Positions 34,995-43,936 of a stretch of DNA of 64,000 nucleotides are shown here, in pieces; the first letter of the stretch is position 1; every line of letters begins with the position of its first letter. The translations under genes were made by a program, and so were the position numbers. Source of the stretch: Streptomyces xylophagus (GTDB lineage Bacteria > Actinomycetota > Actinomycetes > Streptomycetales > Streptomycetaceae); contig NZ_JNWO01000017.1 in the NCBI RefSeq assembly GCF_000716435.1, positions 138,700 to 202,699 on the forward strand, given 5' to 3'. Under the pieces are notes generated by a model. It had not been told where the DNA came from, ran no database searches, and saw only the letters and a list, made by a program, of their open reading frames with translations.

Positions 34995-36347
34995 ATGCAC
35001 GGTACCGGCGAACGGGTGGAGCGGATGGAACGTAAGGAAGCGGGGTTGGGGGCGGCGACCGAGAGTGACGGGTCCCGCCGCACGATGACCACGTTCAGCG
35101 CGGCCGACGAGGAGAGGCAGCGCGGCGTACGCCGGATGAAGCTGACGGCACTCGCTCTGTTGCTGTTCGTGGCCGTCGTCTACGTGCTCGCGAAATGGGC
35201 GTCGAACTCGGGCGCCGGCCCCTGGGCGGGCTATGTCGCCGCGGCGGCCGAGGCCGGCATGGTCGGCGCGATGGCCGACTGGTTCGCGGTCACGGCCCTC
35301 TTCCGCCACCCGCTGGGCCTGCCCATCCCGCACACCGCGATCATCCCCACCAAGAAGGACCAACTGGGCGTCTCGCTGGGCGAGTTCGTCGGCGAGAACT
35401 TCCTCTCCGAGGAGGTCGTACGACAACGTCTGCGCGCGGTCGGCATCGGCAGCCGCCTCGGCGCCTGGCTGGCCGTACCGGATCACGCGGACCGTGTGAC
35501 GGCCGAACTGTCGGCGGCGCTGCGGGGCGCCCTCACAGTGCTGCGGGACTCCGACGTCCAGGCGGTCGTCGGCGAGGCGATCACCCGCCGTGCCGACGCC
35601 CAGGAGATCGCGCCCGGCATAGGGAAGATGCTGGAGAAGATCGTCGCCGACGGCGGTCACAAACGCGTCGTCGACCTGATCGTCACCCGCGCCCACGACT
35701 GGCTGGTCCTGCACGACGAGCAGGTCATGGACGCGGTCGAGGGCGGCGCCCCCGGCTGGACCCCGAGGTTCGTCGACAAGCGGATCGGCGAGCGCGTCTA
35801 CAAGGAGCTGCTCCGCTTCGTCACCGAGATGCGCGACATGCCCTCCCACCCGGCCCGCGGCGCCCTGGACCGCTTCCTCGGCGACTTCGCCGCCGACCTC
35901 CAGTCCGACACGGAGACCCGCGCGCGCGTGGAGCGCCTCAAGGGCGAGGTCCTCGGCCGCGGCGAGGTCCAGGACCTGATCGCCAGCGCCTGGACGTCCG
36001 TACGCTCGATGATCGTGTCGGCCGCCGAGGACGAACGCAGTGAGCTACGACTCCGGGTGCGGGCGTCCCTGCTGTCCCTGGGCGCGCGGATGGCCGTGGA
36101 ACCGAAGCTCCAGGCGAAGGTCGACGGCTGGGTCGAGGGCGCGGCCGTGTACGTCGTGACGACGTACCGCAAGGAGATCACCTCCCTGATCACGGACACG
36201 GTGGCAGGCTGGGACGCGGAGCACACGACCCGCAAGATCGAGGCGAACATCGGCCGTGACCTGCAGTTCATCCGGATCAACGGCACGGTGGTGGGGTCGT
36301 TGGTGGGGTTGTTGATCTATACGGTGACGAGGCTGGTGGGGGTGTAG
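34995..36347 (+). CDS. DUF445 family membrane protein
   Basis: 450 residues; GGAAGGG precedes the ATG at 34995. Membrane helices lie near residues 50-68 and 80-100 and again at the C-terminus (VVGSLVGLLIYTVTRLVG). DUF445 is recognised by GAMADWFAVTALFRHPLGLP and IPHTAIIPTKKD. The long middle part is helical. Function not known; it divides from the SGNH gene with 106 bp in between. Confidence 0.9.
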   Translation: MHGTGERVERMERKEAGLGAATESDGSRRTMTTFSAADEERQRGVRRMKLTALALLLFVAVVYVLAKWASNSGAGPWAGYVAAAAEAGMVGAMADWFAVTALFRHPLGLPIPHTAIIPTKKDQLGVSLGEFVGENFLSEEVVRQRLRAVGIGSRLGAWLAVPDHADRVTAELSAALRGALTVLRDSDVQAVVGEAITRRADAQEIAPGIGKMLEKIVADGGHKRVVDLIVTRAHDWLVLHDEQVMDAVEGGAPGWTPRFVDKRIGERVYKELLRFVTEMRDMPSHPARGALDRFLGDFAADLQSDTETRARVERLKGEVLGRGEVQDLIASAWTSVRSMIVSAAEDERSELRLRVRASLLSLGARMAVEPKLQAKVDGWVEGAAVYVVTTYRKEITSLITDTVAGWDAEHTTRKIEANIGRDLQFIRINGTVVGSLVGLLIYTVTRLVGV

Positions 36348-36425
36348 GGCGAGGTTTTCGGCGGGGGCTGGGCGAGGTCTCCGGCGGAGGTTTCGGCGGG
36401 GGTTTCGGGCTGAGACCGGGTATCT

Positions 36426-36439
36426 GAGTACGCGTACTC
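36426..36439. promoter_or_regulatory. Perfect 14-bp palindrome upstream of a small membrane gene
   Basis: GAGTACGCGTACTC, 36 bp before the ATG at 36476. Possible operator or overlapping promoter. The gap upstream (36360-36415) is a simple GGCGGGGG-rich stretch with no gene. Confidence 0.4.
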
Positions 36440-36475
36440 TGTCGCGGCCTCGCCGGTGCGGGAACCCTCGTACGC

Positions 36476-36883
36476 ATGACCGAGAAGTTGCTGACCCCCC
36501 TGCGGACGCGCCCCTGGCCGGAACGCTGGCTGACCCGCGCGCTCGGTGCCGGGGCAGCGACGGCGGCGTACGTGGCGTGCATCCCGGCGGGTTCGGTGCC
36601 GACGTCGGCCGAGGCGCCCGGTGGTGGGCTGGTGCTCGCGGTGATCCTGATGTCCCTGGCGGGCTACTTCGGCCACCGGGACGACCTGGCCTGGCCGTTG
36701 CTGCTCGTGGCGGTGCCGCCGGCGATGCTGATGTACGTGTCCTTCGAGTCGGAACAGCCACTGGAGTGGGCTTTCGCGACGCTGGTGATCGCGGCGGGGA
36801 CGCTGATCGCGGCGACGGTGGGCCGCTGCTTCAGGCCCCGCCGGGAGGACCCGACGGACGGCTTGCTGTGCGCCCACCAGTGA
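36476..36883 (+). CDS. Small hypothetical membrane protein
   Basis: 135 residues with about four hydrophobic segments (ALGAGAATAAYVACIP, GLVLAVILMSLAGYF, WPLLLVAVPPAMLMYV, ATLVIAAGTLIAATVG) between short loops. No recognised domain. Start ATG without clear ribosome site. Its stop overlaps the possible GTG start of the next gene. Confidence 0.65.
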   Translation: MTEKLLTPLRTRPWPERWLTRALGAGAATAAYVACIPAGSVPTSAEAPGGGLVLAVILMSLAGYFGHRDDLAWPLLLVAVPPAMLMYVSFESEQPLEWAFATLVIAAGTLIAATVGRCFRPRREDPTDGLLCAHQ

Positions 36884-36888
36884 TCGGC

Positions 36889-37275
36889 ATGGAGCTGCCT
36901 CCCGACACCGTGCTTGTCTTCGACCGAGACGAGGACCTGTTCGTCTTCGAGTCTCACGTTCATGTCACGAACTGGATCGAGGCGATGGACGTGGACGACG
37001 GTGAGTACCCGGCGGTGTATTCACCGGACGGCGGCGTGTTGGCGCTCACCGCCCCCGAAGGGCCGGAGGGGCCGGTAGTTCTGTCCAGGACCGATGACGT
37101 GGACCTGGGCGATCTGGAGCGGCGGGTGGCCGCCTACTGGCACCGCCACCAAACGGGCCGGCCCCCGCGTGACCCGCTGCAGACAGCCCGCTTCTTGATC
37201 GACATGGCCAACCAGCCCCGCAGAGGGTGGCTGGGTCGGGTCACCGACCTGCTACGACGGGAGCGTCAGGCGTAG
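36889..37275 (+). CDS. Hypothetical protein, acidic
   Basis: 128 residues from the ATG at 36889, or 131 from a GTG at 36880 that overlaps the preceding stop (GTGA). N-terminal part has VLVFDRDEDLFVFESHVHV, VNWIEAMDVDD and YSPDGGVLAL, a beta-rich pattern; the C-terminus is helical and basic. No family recognised. Probably coupled with the membrane protein gene before it. Confidence 0.65.
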   Translation: MELPPDTVLVFDRDEDLFVFESHVHVTNWIEAMDVDDGEYPAVYSPDGGVLALTAPEGPEGPVVLSRTDDVDLGDLERRVAAYWHRHQTGRPPRDPLQTARFLIDMANQPRRGWLGRVTDLLRRERQA

Positions 37276-37315
37276 TCGCGGCTGACCGGGCAACTCGTCC
37301 CGCTGCCCGACGGAG

Positions 37316-37627
37316 TCACCCGTGCCGGTCCGCGACCGCCCACGACGCGAGGGCGACCGCGCCGGCGACGCCGAGGACGGCGGGCCAGGCGCCCACCTTC
37401 TTGGCCAGCGGGTGGGACCCGGCGAACGCGGCGACGTACGCGGCGGTGAGTGCCCCGGCCGCTTTTCCGCCCGCCTGCTGCCGCCACTGCTGCGCCGCGG
37501 TGGCTCCGGCCACGGCCAGTACGACCCCGCCGAGTTGCCGCTTCCTGGTCCAGCGGGCCACGCCGTACCCACCGACGAGACCGCTCGCGGCGACCACCGC
37601 GCTGGGAACGCTCGGGACCTTGGCCAT
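37316..37627 (-). CDS. Small hypothetical membrane protein
   Basis: 103 residues with three or four Ala/Val/Gly-rich membrane helices (AVVAASGLVGGYGVARW, LGGVVLAVAGATAAQQW, AAGALTAAYVAAFAGS, AWPAVLGVAGAVALASW). AGGAGG precedes the ATG at 37627. No function known. Confidence 0.75.
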   Translation of the reverse strand: MAKVPSVPSAVVAASGLVGGYGVARWTRKRQLGGVVLAVAGATAAQQWRQQAGGKAAGALTAAYVAAFAGSHPLAKKVGAWPAVLGVAGAVALASWAVADRHG

Positions 37628-37985
37628 GACGTGCCTCCTGGGAACTGGGCCGACCGGATATCGCCACCGAGGCTAGCGTGCGCGGCGATCAGCTCTCACA
37701 CGCGGTAGCAGGAAACCCTATTCAGGCGATAAGCGCAGCCTGTCAAATGCTTAAGTGAATTCTCTGAATTCATGGCACGTAGCTGTGCGACCTGAAACTT
37801 ATTTTACCCACGTGACCATCCATTGAGATTCCGGTGAGAACGTCGATAATCTTGTCAACGATCGCGCGAGCGGCCGACCGGCGCCGCCCCCTGCGTGTCT
37901 CACCCCTGCCTGCGACCCGCTGACGAGCGGCGATGGGTGCTGCCCATGCGGCGGGGACATCTTTCTGGAATTGAAGGAGTGGTCC
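37628..37985. other. AT-rich intergenic region upstream of the DUF3500 gene
   Basis: 358 bp without a supported gene. The middle (37700-37860) is clearly richer in A and T than its surroundings and contains TGAATTCtcTGAATTCA near 37755-37771, two GAATTC sites. Likely promoter and regulatory region of the DUF3500-HupE operon; the ribosome site is GAAGGAG at 37973-37979. Confidence 0.5.
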
Positions 37986-39272
37986 GTGAGTAAAGAAAGA
38001 ACCCGTCTGGTGCGTACGAGACGGACCTGGCGTGGAATAGCCGGAGCCGTCACGGCAATTGTGCTGGTCGGCGGCGGTTTTGCCGTGGCGAATGCCTCGA
38101 CGGACACGCAGACCGGTAAGTCGGCGGCGGGCGTCAAGCGCCCGGTCGACAAGAAGGCCACCGGCGTCGGCGCCGTGGTCAGCGCGGCGAACGAGTTCCT
38201 GAACACGCTGGACGCCGACCAGCAGGCGGAGGTGCTGCTGGACTTCTCGCAGGCGAACGCGACCGCCTGGTCCAACCTCCCGTGCGGCTCGACCTGCCGC
38301 CCCGGCATCCAGCTCGGCTCCCTGACGGACACTCAACTGGCCGCCGCCATGAAGGTGGTGAAGCTCGCCACGGGCACCGGCAAGGGCACCGGGTACGACC
38401 AGATCACGCAGATCCTCAAGGCCGACGACGTGCTGAACGCCGCACAGGCCACCAGCTCCGCGGGCCCGGCGCCGTCGGACACCGCGTCGAGCACGGCCTC
38501 CGCGGACCCGTCCGCCACGGCCGACCCGTCCGCCAGTTCGACGGCCACCGACACCCCGACCGACGTCCCGACCGGCACCCCGCCGTCCGGCGGCACCGGA
38601 GGCGGCGGGATGGGCGGCTACGGCAGTGGCGTCTACTTCCTTGCGTTCCTCGGCACCCCCTCGGTGACCGGCACCTGGCAGCTGCACTTCGGCGGCCACC
38701 ACCTCGCCGTGAACCAGACCTACAAGAAGGGCAAGGTGGCAGGCGCCAGCCCGTTCTTCGTCGGTGTCGAGCCCAGCAGCTGGACCGACGACGACGGCAC
38801 CACGTACTCGCCCCTGGAGGCCCAGCGCAACGGCATGCTCGCGCTGACCGGCAGCCTGAGCACGGAGCAACTGGCCACGGCCAAGCTGTCCGAGTCGTTC
38901 AGCGACGTACTCCTCGGCCCGGGCGAGGACGGCCAGTTCCCCGCGACCAAGGAAGGCATCAAGGTCAGCTCGCTCTCCCCCAAGCAGCAGCAGCTGGTCC
39001 TGAAGGCCATCCACCCCTGGATCGCCAACGTGGACGACGCCACGGCGAAGCAGCTCATGAAGACGTACGCGCATGAGCTGAACCAGACCTACGTCGCCTA
39101 CTCCGGCACCACCGCCCTCGACACCCAGGGCGACTACGTGCGCATCGACGGCCCCGGTGTGTGGATCGAGTTCGTCTGCCAGAACGGCCTCGTCTTCCAG
39201 GGCAAGGTCCACTACCACACCGTGTACCGCGACCACACCCGCGACTACGGCAGCGAGTTCACCTTCTCATGA
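37986..39272 (+). CDS. Secreted DUF3500 family protein
   Basis: 428 residues from the GTG at 37986. Signal-like N-terminus with one hydrophobic segment (GIAGAVTAIVLVGGGFAVA). A Ser/Thr/Ala/Asp/Pro linker at about 160-210 splits the protein. DUF3500 features: FLNTLDADQQAEVLLDFSQ, WQLHFGGHHLAVNQTY, and near the end KVHYHTVYRDHTRDYG, whose His residues may bind metal. The stop overlaps the ATG of the HupE-like gene (ATGA), so both are translated together and probably act in one outer-surface process. Confidence 0.88.
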   Translation: MSKERTRLVRTRRTWRGIAGAVTAIVLVGGGFAVANASTDTQTGKSAAGVKRPVDKKATGVGAVVSAANEFLNTLDADQQAEVLLDFSQANATAWSNLPCGSTCRPGIQLGSLTDTQLAAAMKVVKLATGTGKGTGYDQITQILKADDVLNAAQATSSAGPAPSDTASSTASADPSATADPSASSTATDTPTDVPTGTPPSGGTGGGGMGGYGSGVYFLAFLGTPSVTGTWQLHFGGHHLAVNQTYKKGKVAGASPFFVGVEPSSWTDDDGTTYSPLEAQRNGMLALTGSLSTEQLATAKLSESFSDVLLGPGEDGQFPATKEGIKVSSLSPKQQQLVLKAIHPWIANVDDATAKQLMKTYAHELNQTYVAYSGTTALDTQGDYVRIDGPGVWIEFVCQNGLVFQGKVHYHTVYRDHTRDYGSEFTFS

Positions 39273-40630
39273 CCGATCCGCGAACTTGGCTGACCACAGC
39301 GCTTCGCCTGGTGGCCGGGATCGCGATCGCGGTACCGGCGGCGCTCCTGCTCGGAGCGTCGCCGGCCGCCGCGCACCCGATGCCGCACTCAGTGGTCCAG
39401 CTCGACGTGTACAAGGACTCGGTCACCGCCCGACTGGCCCTGCCCGTAGGCGACTTCACCACGGCCAGCGGCATCGACCTCAACACCGTCAAGTCGTCCG
39501 CCCTCGCCACCAAGTCCCAGGCGATCCGCACCTACCTCGCCGCCCACATCCACCCGACCACCCTCAAAGGCGAGGCCTGGCAGGTCGCCATCGGCGCCCT
39601 GAGCCTCAGCCGCACCGAACAGACCTCCACCGGCCCGTACCGCGAGCTGGTCGCCAGGGCGGTATTGACCCCACCCGCCGGTGCCGACGTACGCCACTTC
39701 ACCCTCGACTACGACGTGATCGTGCACCAAGTCGTCACCCACATAACGTTGGTGTCGGTCCGTCAGGACTGGGCGGCCGGCCGGGTCACCGGCGACGGCG
39801 CCACGCAGGTCGGCACCATCCGCCTCGACGTCCGGCACATGAAGGTCCCGCCGTTGACGGTCGACCTCGGCAAGGGCAGCGCGTGGCGAGGCTTCGTGGC
39901 CATGCTCCAACTCGGCGCCAACCACATCCTGACCGGCACCGACCACCTCCTGTTCCTGCTCATCCTGCTGCTGCCCGCACCGTTGCTGGCAGCCGGCGGA
40001 CGCTGGAACGGCGGCCTGGCGGGCCCGCGCGCCGCACTCACGCGCATCGGCCGCATCACGCTCGCGTTCACCGTCGGCCACTCGGTCGCGTTGGCCGCCA
40101 CCGCCCTCACCCGCTTCGAGATCCCCGGCCGACCGGTGGAGGCGTTCATCGCGGCCAGCATCCTCGTGGGCGCGGTGCACGCGATCAGACCGCTCTTCCC
40201 CGGCAAGGAGGCGATAGTGGCGGGCGTCTTCGGCCTGGGCCACGGTATGGCGTTCTCCTTCATCCTCGCCGAAATGCACCTGTCCACAGGCCAGTTGGCG
40301 ACCAGCCTCCTCGCCTTCAACCTGGGCATCGAGCTGGTCCAACTCCTGCTGGTCTGCCTGGCGTTGCCGTCGCTGCTGGTACTGGCGAGGCTGCGGGTGC
40401 AGCCCGTGCTGCGGGTGACCGGCGCGCTGATCACCGCCACGGCGGCCCTCGGCTGGCTGGCGGACCGCCTCGGCCTGCCCAACCCGGTGGCGAGGGCGGC
40501 GGACAGCGCCGGATCGCATACGACGGGGATGCTGACGGTGCTCGCGCTGGCGGCGGTCGCGGCGGTCGGTTGGACGCTGGTCGTCCGCCAACGCGGGCGC
40601 GGACTACCGGAGTTGGGGACAGCGACGTAG
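39269..40630 (+). CDS. HupE/UreJ family membrane protein
   Basis: 453 residues, ATG overlapping the preceding stop. An N-terminal signal ends at AAAHP; about 200 extracytoplasmic residues follow, then six to seven helices with the HupE/UreJ signature LGANHILTGTDHLLFLLILL and TVGHSVALAATAL, GLGHGMAFSFIL. The His/Asp residues in these helices suggest metal handling; relatives serve hydrogenase and urease maturation (nickel) or other metals. No hydrogenase or urease gene lies in the window. Strong terminator downstream. Confidence 0.88.
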   Translation: MTDPRTWLTTALRLVAGIAIAVPAALLLGASPAAAHPMPHSVVQLDVYKDSVTARLALPVGDFTTASGIDLNTVKSSALATKSQAIRTYLAAHIHPTTLKGEAWQVAIGALSLSRTEQTSTGPYRELVARAVLTPPAGADVRHFTLDYDVIVHQVVTHITLVSVRQDWAAGRVTGDGATQVGTIRLDVRHMKVPPLTVDLGKGSAWRGFVAMLQLGANHILTGTDHLLFLLILLLPAPLLAAGGRWNGGLAGPRAALTRIGRITLAFTVGHSVALAATALTRFEIPGRPVEAFIAASILVGAVHAIRPLFPGKEAIVAGVFGLGHGMAFSFILAEMHLSTGQLATSLLAFNLGIELVQLLLVCLALPSLLVLARLRVQPVLRVTGALITATAALGWLADRLGLPNPVARAADSAGSHTTGMLTVLALAAVAAVGWTLVVRQRGRGLPELGTAT

Positions 40631-40666
40631 GGACGCCGTGGCGTAGGGACGTAGTGGTGTAGAGGT

Positions 40667-40705
40667 GGATGCGGGCCGGGGTGTGTGCTTCCCCGGCCCG
40701 CATCC
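40667..40705. terminator. Terminator after the DUF3500-HupE operon
   Basis: GGATGCGGGCCGGGG (40667-40681) pairs perfectly with CCCCGGCCCGCATCC (40691-40705). Lies between convergent genes. Confidence 0.88.
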
Positions 40706-40740
40706 GATCCATACCCGTGCCCGTGCCCGTGCTCAGTGGC

Positions 40741-41679
40741 TCAAGAGGAGAGCCACTCGGTGGCGTTGAGGGCGAGGGCGGCGTTGGTGGCGCCGGTGTC
40801 GTTCCAGCCGTCGTAGAGCGTGTTGCCGGACTGGCCGGTGCCGTCGTCGATCGGCGAACTGTCGCCCCAGAAGGCGACCTTGCCGCTGCCGTAGGTGCTG
40901 GCCAGGAAGAAGGCACCGGTGTTGCCGGAGTAACCGCTGCGGTACACAAGGCCCTTGACGGCGGAGTTGTCGGCGGGCGTGAGGGTGGCCGTCGTACCGT
41001 TGGCGATCAGGCTCTTGGTGACGGTACCGAAGGAGCCGTGCAGCACGGGGTCGCTGCTGTCGGTGATGGCCTTCGGGTAGCCCGAGCTGATGTTGAGCGA
41101 GTCGATCGAGAACCCGAACGGGTCGTCGCTGTCCACGCTGTTGTTGGTCATCAGGTCGTTGAGGATCTCGACGGCGTCGTACCCGTCGTTGTTGCGGTCG
41201 GACCCGGTGTGGTCGGAGATCATGAACAGCCCGCCGCCGGCCTTCACGAACTTCATGATGGCGGTCTTCTCGGCGGTGGTGAACTTGATGTTCGGCTCGG
41301 GCAGCACGAGCGTGTCGAAGTTCGACAGGTCGTTCGCCGACGAACCCCCGTAAGTGAGCGCGCTGGTGGCGGTCTTGAGGCTGTAGTCGCCGGTCTTCTG
41401 CAGCGCGATGCCCCACGACGACAACGCCCCGGTCCAGTCCTTGTCGGAGGAGGGGGAGGAGTCCTGGGACAGCGGGTCGGGCTTGCTCGTCGAGATGATC
41501 CAGTCCGCGTTCCCCGCCTCCTCGGCGTGCCCGTCGTCGAACAGGACGCGGTGCGTGGTGGCCGCGGCGGCGGGGGTGACGGTGGCGGCCTGAACGGCCG
41601 CTCCCGTGGCCAGCATGCCGAACACGGTGAGAGCCGTGGTGAACCTACGGCGTGACGTGAACTTGCCAAGACTGGGCAT
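40741..41679 (-). CDS. Secreted protein with GATase-like domain, Tat signal
   Basis: 312 residues from the ATG at 41679 (GGAGG upstream). A twin-arginine signal SRRRFTTALTVFGMLATG leads to ALA-like cleavage at PAAAAT. The mature part HRVLFDDGHAEEAGNADWII, then FDTLVLPEPN, KAGGGLFMISDH and KVAFWGDSSPIDDG resembles class-I glutamine amidotransferase-like domains (as in DUF4350 proteins) but without the Cys-His pair. Enzymatic activity is uncertain. Upstream gap carries only a short TGATCaccGATCA palindrome. Confidence 0.75.
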   Translation of the reverse strand: MPSLGKFTSRRRFTTALTVFGMLATGAAVQAATVTPAAAATTHRVLFDDGHAEEAGNADWIISTSKPDPLSQDSSPSSDKDWTGALSSWGIALQKTGDYSLKTATSALTYGGSSANDLSNFDTLVLPEPNIKFTTAEKTAIMKFVKAGGGLFMISDHTGSDRNNDGYDAVEILNDLMTNNSVDSDDPFGFSIDSLNISSGYPKAITDSSDPVLHGSFGTVTKSLIANGTTATLTPADNSAVKGLVYRSGYSGNTGAFFLASTYGSGKVAFWGDSSPIDDGTGQSGNTLYDGWNDTGATNAALALNATEWLSS

Positions 41680-42005
41680 CCGGTGAACCTCCGTGAAGTG
41701 GGGGGAATCCATGAGTGGGGGGTGGAGTGAACAGGGGGTGCGGGTGCTGCGGATGTCGCTTACTGCGGTGAATCTTCGCGCGTAGAACGGTAGTTGAGTG
41801 ATCACCGATCAACACAAGGGAGGACGGTACACACGGGATCGGGAGTGGCGGGAGGGCCTCCCGGCGGTTCACGTAGATCTCTTACTCGGCGGTGCGGGGT
41901 TGGGGAAATGGCGCGGTGCCGGGCGCGGTGATACATGGCGACCCGGCACCGAGGTGCTGACGTGCGGTGCTGCTGGAGGTTCGAGACTGGAGGCTGGAGG
42001 ACTGC
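41680..42005. other. Intergenic region without a recognised gene
   Basis: 326 bp between two same-strand secreted-protein genes. The palindrome TGATCaccGATCA (41799-41811) is the only structured site seen. Probable promoter region of the 41679 gene on the minus strand. Confidence 0.5.
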
Positions 42006-42854
42006 TTACCTGACGTCGACGAAGTCGCCAGGCGCGGTCGCCGCGGCGGTGGTCGCGGTGCCGGCGAAGACATAGCGGTAGTAACCGTCGACCGTGGCCT
42101 TGGTGGTGGTCTTCAGAACGCCGGTGCTGTTGGTCTTGATCGTCTTGAGGGTGGTGTAGGTGCTGCTGCTCTTCTTGCGGAACTGCAGCTTCACGGGCTG
42201 GGACACGTACCCCGCGTACTTGCCCGTCGACCAGTTCGCGCGGGCGAGCTTGCCCGTGACCGTGATGGTCTTGCCCTTCTTGACCGGCTCGGGCGTGGCG
42301 TCGGCGGTCAGTGTGGAGGCCTTCTTGATCGAGGCGGTGGCGACGTCGTCGTTGTAACTGGCGTTCGCGTACAGGTCCCAGGCCCCCAGGAACAACTTCC
42401 AGGTCCCGGCCACACCGTTGTCCTTCATGTCGGTGGCGGGGTGGATGTTGAAGACAGCCTTGCAGGTGTAGGTCCCCTGGGTCGCCGTCTCCGTGCAGTC
42501 GGGGTCGTCGTCCGTCCCCAGCCCACCGGTGATCCCGTCCGTGGTCGAACTGTCGGTCCCCTGCCACAGGAACGCCTCGGTGAGCGCGACACCGTTCTGG
42601 TCCGTGGCGGTGTACGTCACGGTGACGGTCTTCGTGCCGGTGGTACCGAGGACGATGTCCTTGCCGCCGTTGATGACAGCGTGCGAGAACTTGGTGTTGC
42701 CGAGCGAGTCTCTCGGCTGAACGGCCTTGGAGGCGAAGGAGGTTAGCTCCGCCGCCGCCCCCGTACGCTCCGCCGCCTGAGCGGTCACCGGAAGCGCGAG
42801 CGCGGACAGAACGACGCTACCGGAGACAACGGCAGCCGCAACGCGTATACGCAT
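42006..42854 (-). CDS. Secreted protein with Ig-like domains
   Basis: 282 residues from the ATG at 42854. Signal peptide MRIRVAAAVVSGSVVLSALA to AQAAE. The first part holds two cysteines (DPDCTETATQGTYTCKAVF) that may form a disulfide; the second part KKGKTITVTGKLARAN and VKLQFRKKSSSTYTTLKTIK is an Ig-like strand pattern often annotated in Streptomyces secreted proteins. A hairpin at 42877-42908 lies in its 5' leader. Function unknown. Confidence 0.75.
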   Translation of the reverse strand: MRIRVAAAVVSGSVVLSALALPVTAQAAERTGAAAELTSFASKAVQPRDSLGNTKFSHAVINGGKDIVLGTTGTKTVTVTYTATDQNGVALTEAFLWQGTDSSTTDGITGGLGTDDDPDCTETATQGTYTCKAVFNIHPATDMKDNGVAGTWKLFLGAWDLYANASYNDDVATASIKKASTLTADATPEPVKKGKTITVTGKLARANWSTGKYAGYVSQPVKLQFRKKSSSTYTTLKTIKTNSTGVLKTTTKATVDGYYRYVFAGTATTAAATAPGDFVDVR

Positions 42855-42876
42855 GAAACCCCCACAGGAACCTGAG

Positions 42877-42908
42877 AGGCCCGCCCAAGTCTCCCCTTGG
42901 CCGGGCCT
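42877..42908 (-). promoter_or_regulatory. Hairpin in the 5' leader of the secreted Ig-like protein gene
   Basis: AGGCCCGCCCAAG (42877-42889) pairs with CTTGGCCGGGCCT (42896-42908) with one mismatch, 23 bp upstream of the start codon. Could stabilise the mRNA or affect initiation. Confidence 0.5.
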
Positions 42909-43115
42909 GTTGATCTCCGCATCATATGAACTCAGGTCGGAAATGGTGAAGATCTCTTGTGCAATAAGTGCGTAACGGGACAGTGGGGGTTGGGGGTTGG
43001 TATCGACCAGGGGAAGTCGTGGTGACGGGTGACGCAGCGTACCTGGGCGCGCGGGGCGCGATTGGCGGATCAACAGCTCCCGATGATCGGCGAGTTCGTG
43101 ACAGGATCTGCCGCC

Positions 43116-43718
43116 ATGGAATTCTCCGAGGTGGTCCGTCGCAGGCGCATGATCCGTCACTACTCCGACAAGCCGCTGACCCCGGAGGTGATCGAGCGCA
43201 TCCTCGCCTCCGCGCTACGAGCCCCCTCGGCCGGCTTCTCCCAGGGCTGGGCGTTCCTCGCCCTGACCGACCCGGCTGACCGCGTCCGCTTCTGGCCGTT
43301 CGTCCCTACCCGGGTCGAGAACACCCCGACCATGCAGGATGCCCCGCTGGTCGTCGTACCCCTGGCCCACAAGGCGGCATACCTGGAGCGCTACGCCGAA
43401 CCCGACAAGGGTTGGGAGGACCGCGCCGAAGCCCGCTGGCCCGCGCCGTACTGGTACATCGACACGGGGATGGCCTCCCTGCTGATGCTCCTGACCGCGG
43501 TCGACGAAGGCCTCGGCGCCTGCTTCTTCGGCATCATGCCGGAGCATCTGCAGCCGTTCCGGGCGGAGTTCGGGGTGCCGGACGAGTACGACCCGATCGG
43601 TGGGATCACGGTGGGGTACCGGGCTGAGGATGTTCCCGAGCAGAGTGGGCGGGTCGCGGAACGGCGGAGGGGTGTGGTGGATGTCGTTCATCGGGGGCAG
43701 TGGGGGCGGCATGCTTGA
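43116..43718 (+). CDS. Nitroreductase family protein
   Basis: 200 residues from the ATG at 43116. FMN-binding pattern: MEFSEVVRRRRMIRHYSDKP at the N-terminus, APSAGFSQGWAFLAL, then TGMASLLMLLTAVDEGLGACFFG and GGITVGYRAED. It reduces nitro compounds, quinones or flavin-linked substrates with NAD(P)H. Single gene between a secreted protein and the regulator trio. Confidence 0.92.
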   Translation: MEFSEVVRRRRMIRHYSDKPLTPEVIERILASALRAPSAGFSQGWAFLALTDPADRVRFWPFVPTRVENTPTMQDAPLVVVPLAHKAAYLERYAEPDKGWEDRAEARWPAPYWYIDTGMASLLMLLTAVDEGLGACFFGIMPEHLQPFRAEFGVPDEYDPIGGITVGYRAEDVPEQSGRVAERRRGVVDVVHRGQWGRHA

Positions 43719-43729
43719 TGCCGTGTCCC

Positions 43730-43936
43730 TCAGAGCTGCAACATCTCGCTGTCCCGCAAGGCCAGAGTAAATATGAGCCAGGACTCTCTGCGGACGGCAA
43801 CCGAGGAACCGCTTTGGTTCTTCGAGTCGCGTATCAGGGCCCCATCCCTAGTGCGGGCGCACTCGACGCACTCTGTCCCACTGCCTCCGCTGTACGAAGA
43901 CTTGAACCACTGGTGCGTCGAGGGCGCCGACATCAA
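43730..43936 (-). CDS. DUF397 protein
   Basis: 68 residues with the DUF397 core WFKSSYSGGSGTECVECARTRDGALIRDSK. Its ATG overlaps the stop of the XRE gene (ATGA). In Streptomyces such small proteins partner the Scr1/WhiJ-type regulators and appear to modulate their DNA binding (recalled from WhiJ and Scr systems). Confidence 0.92.
   Translation of the reverse strand: MMSAPSTHQWFKSSYSGGSGTECVECARTRDGALIRDSKNQSGSSVAVRRESWLIFTLALRDSEMLQL

Noticed and set aside
36355..36415. Tandem GGCGGGGG-type motif as a regulatory repeat
   Set aside because: It is a short, irregular G-rich stretch after the DUF445 stop, with no consistent unit.
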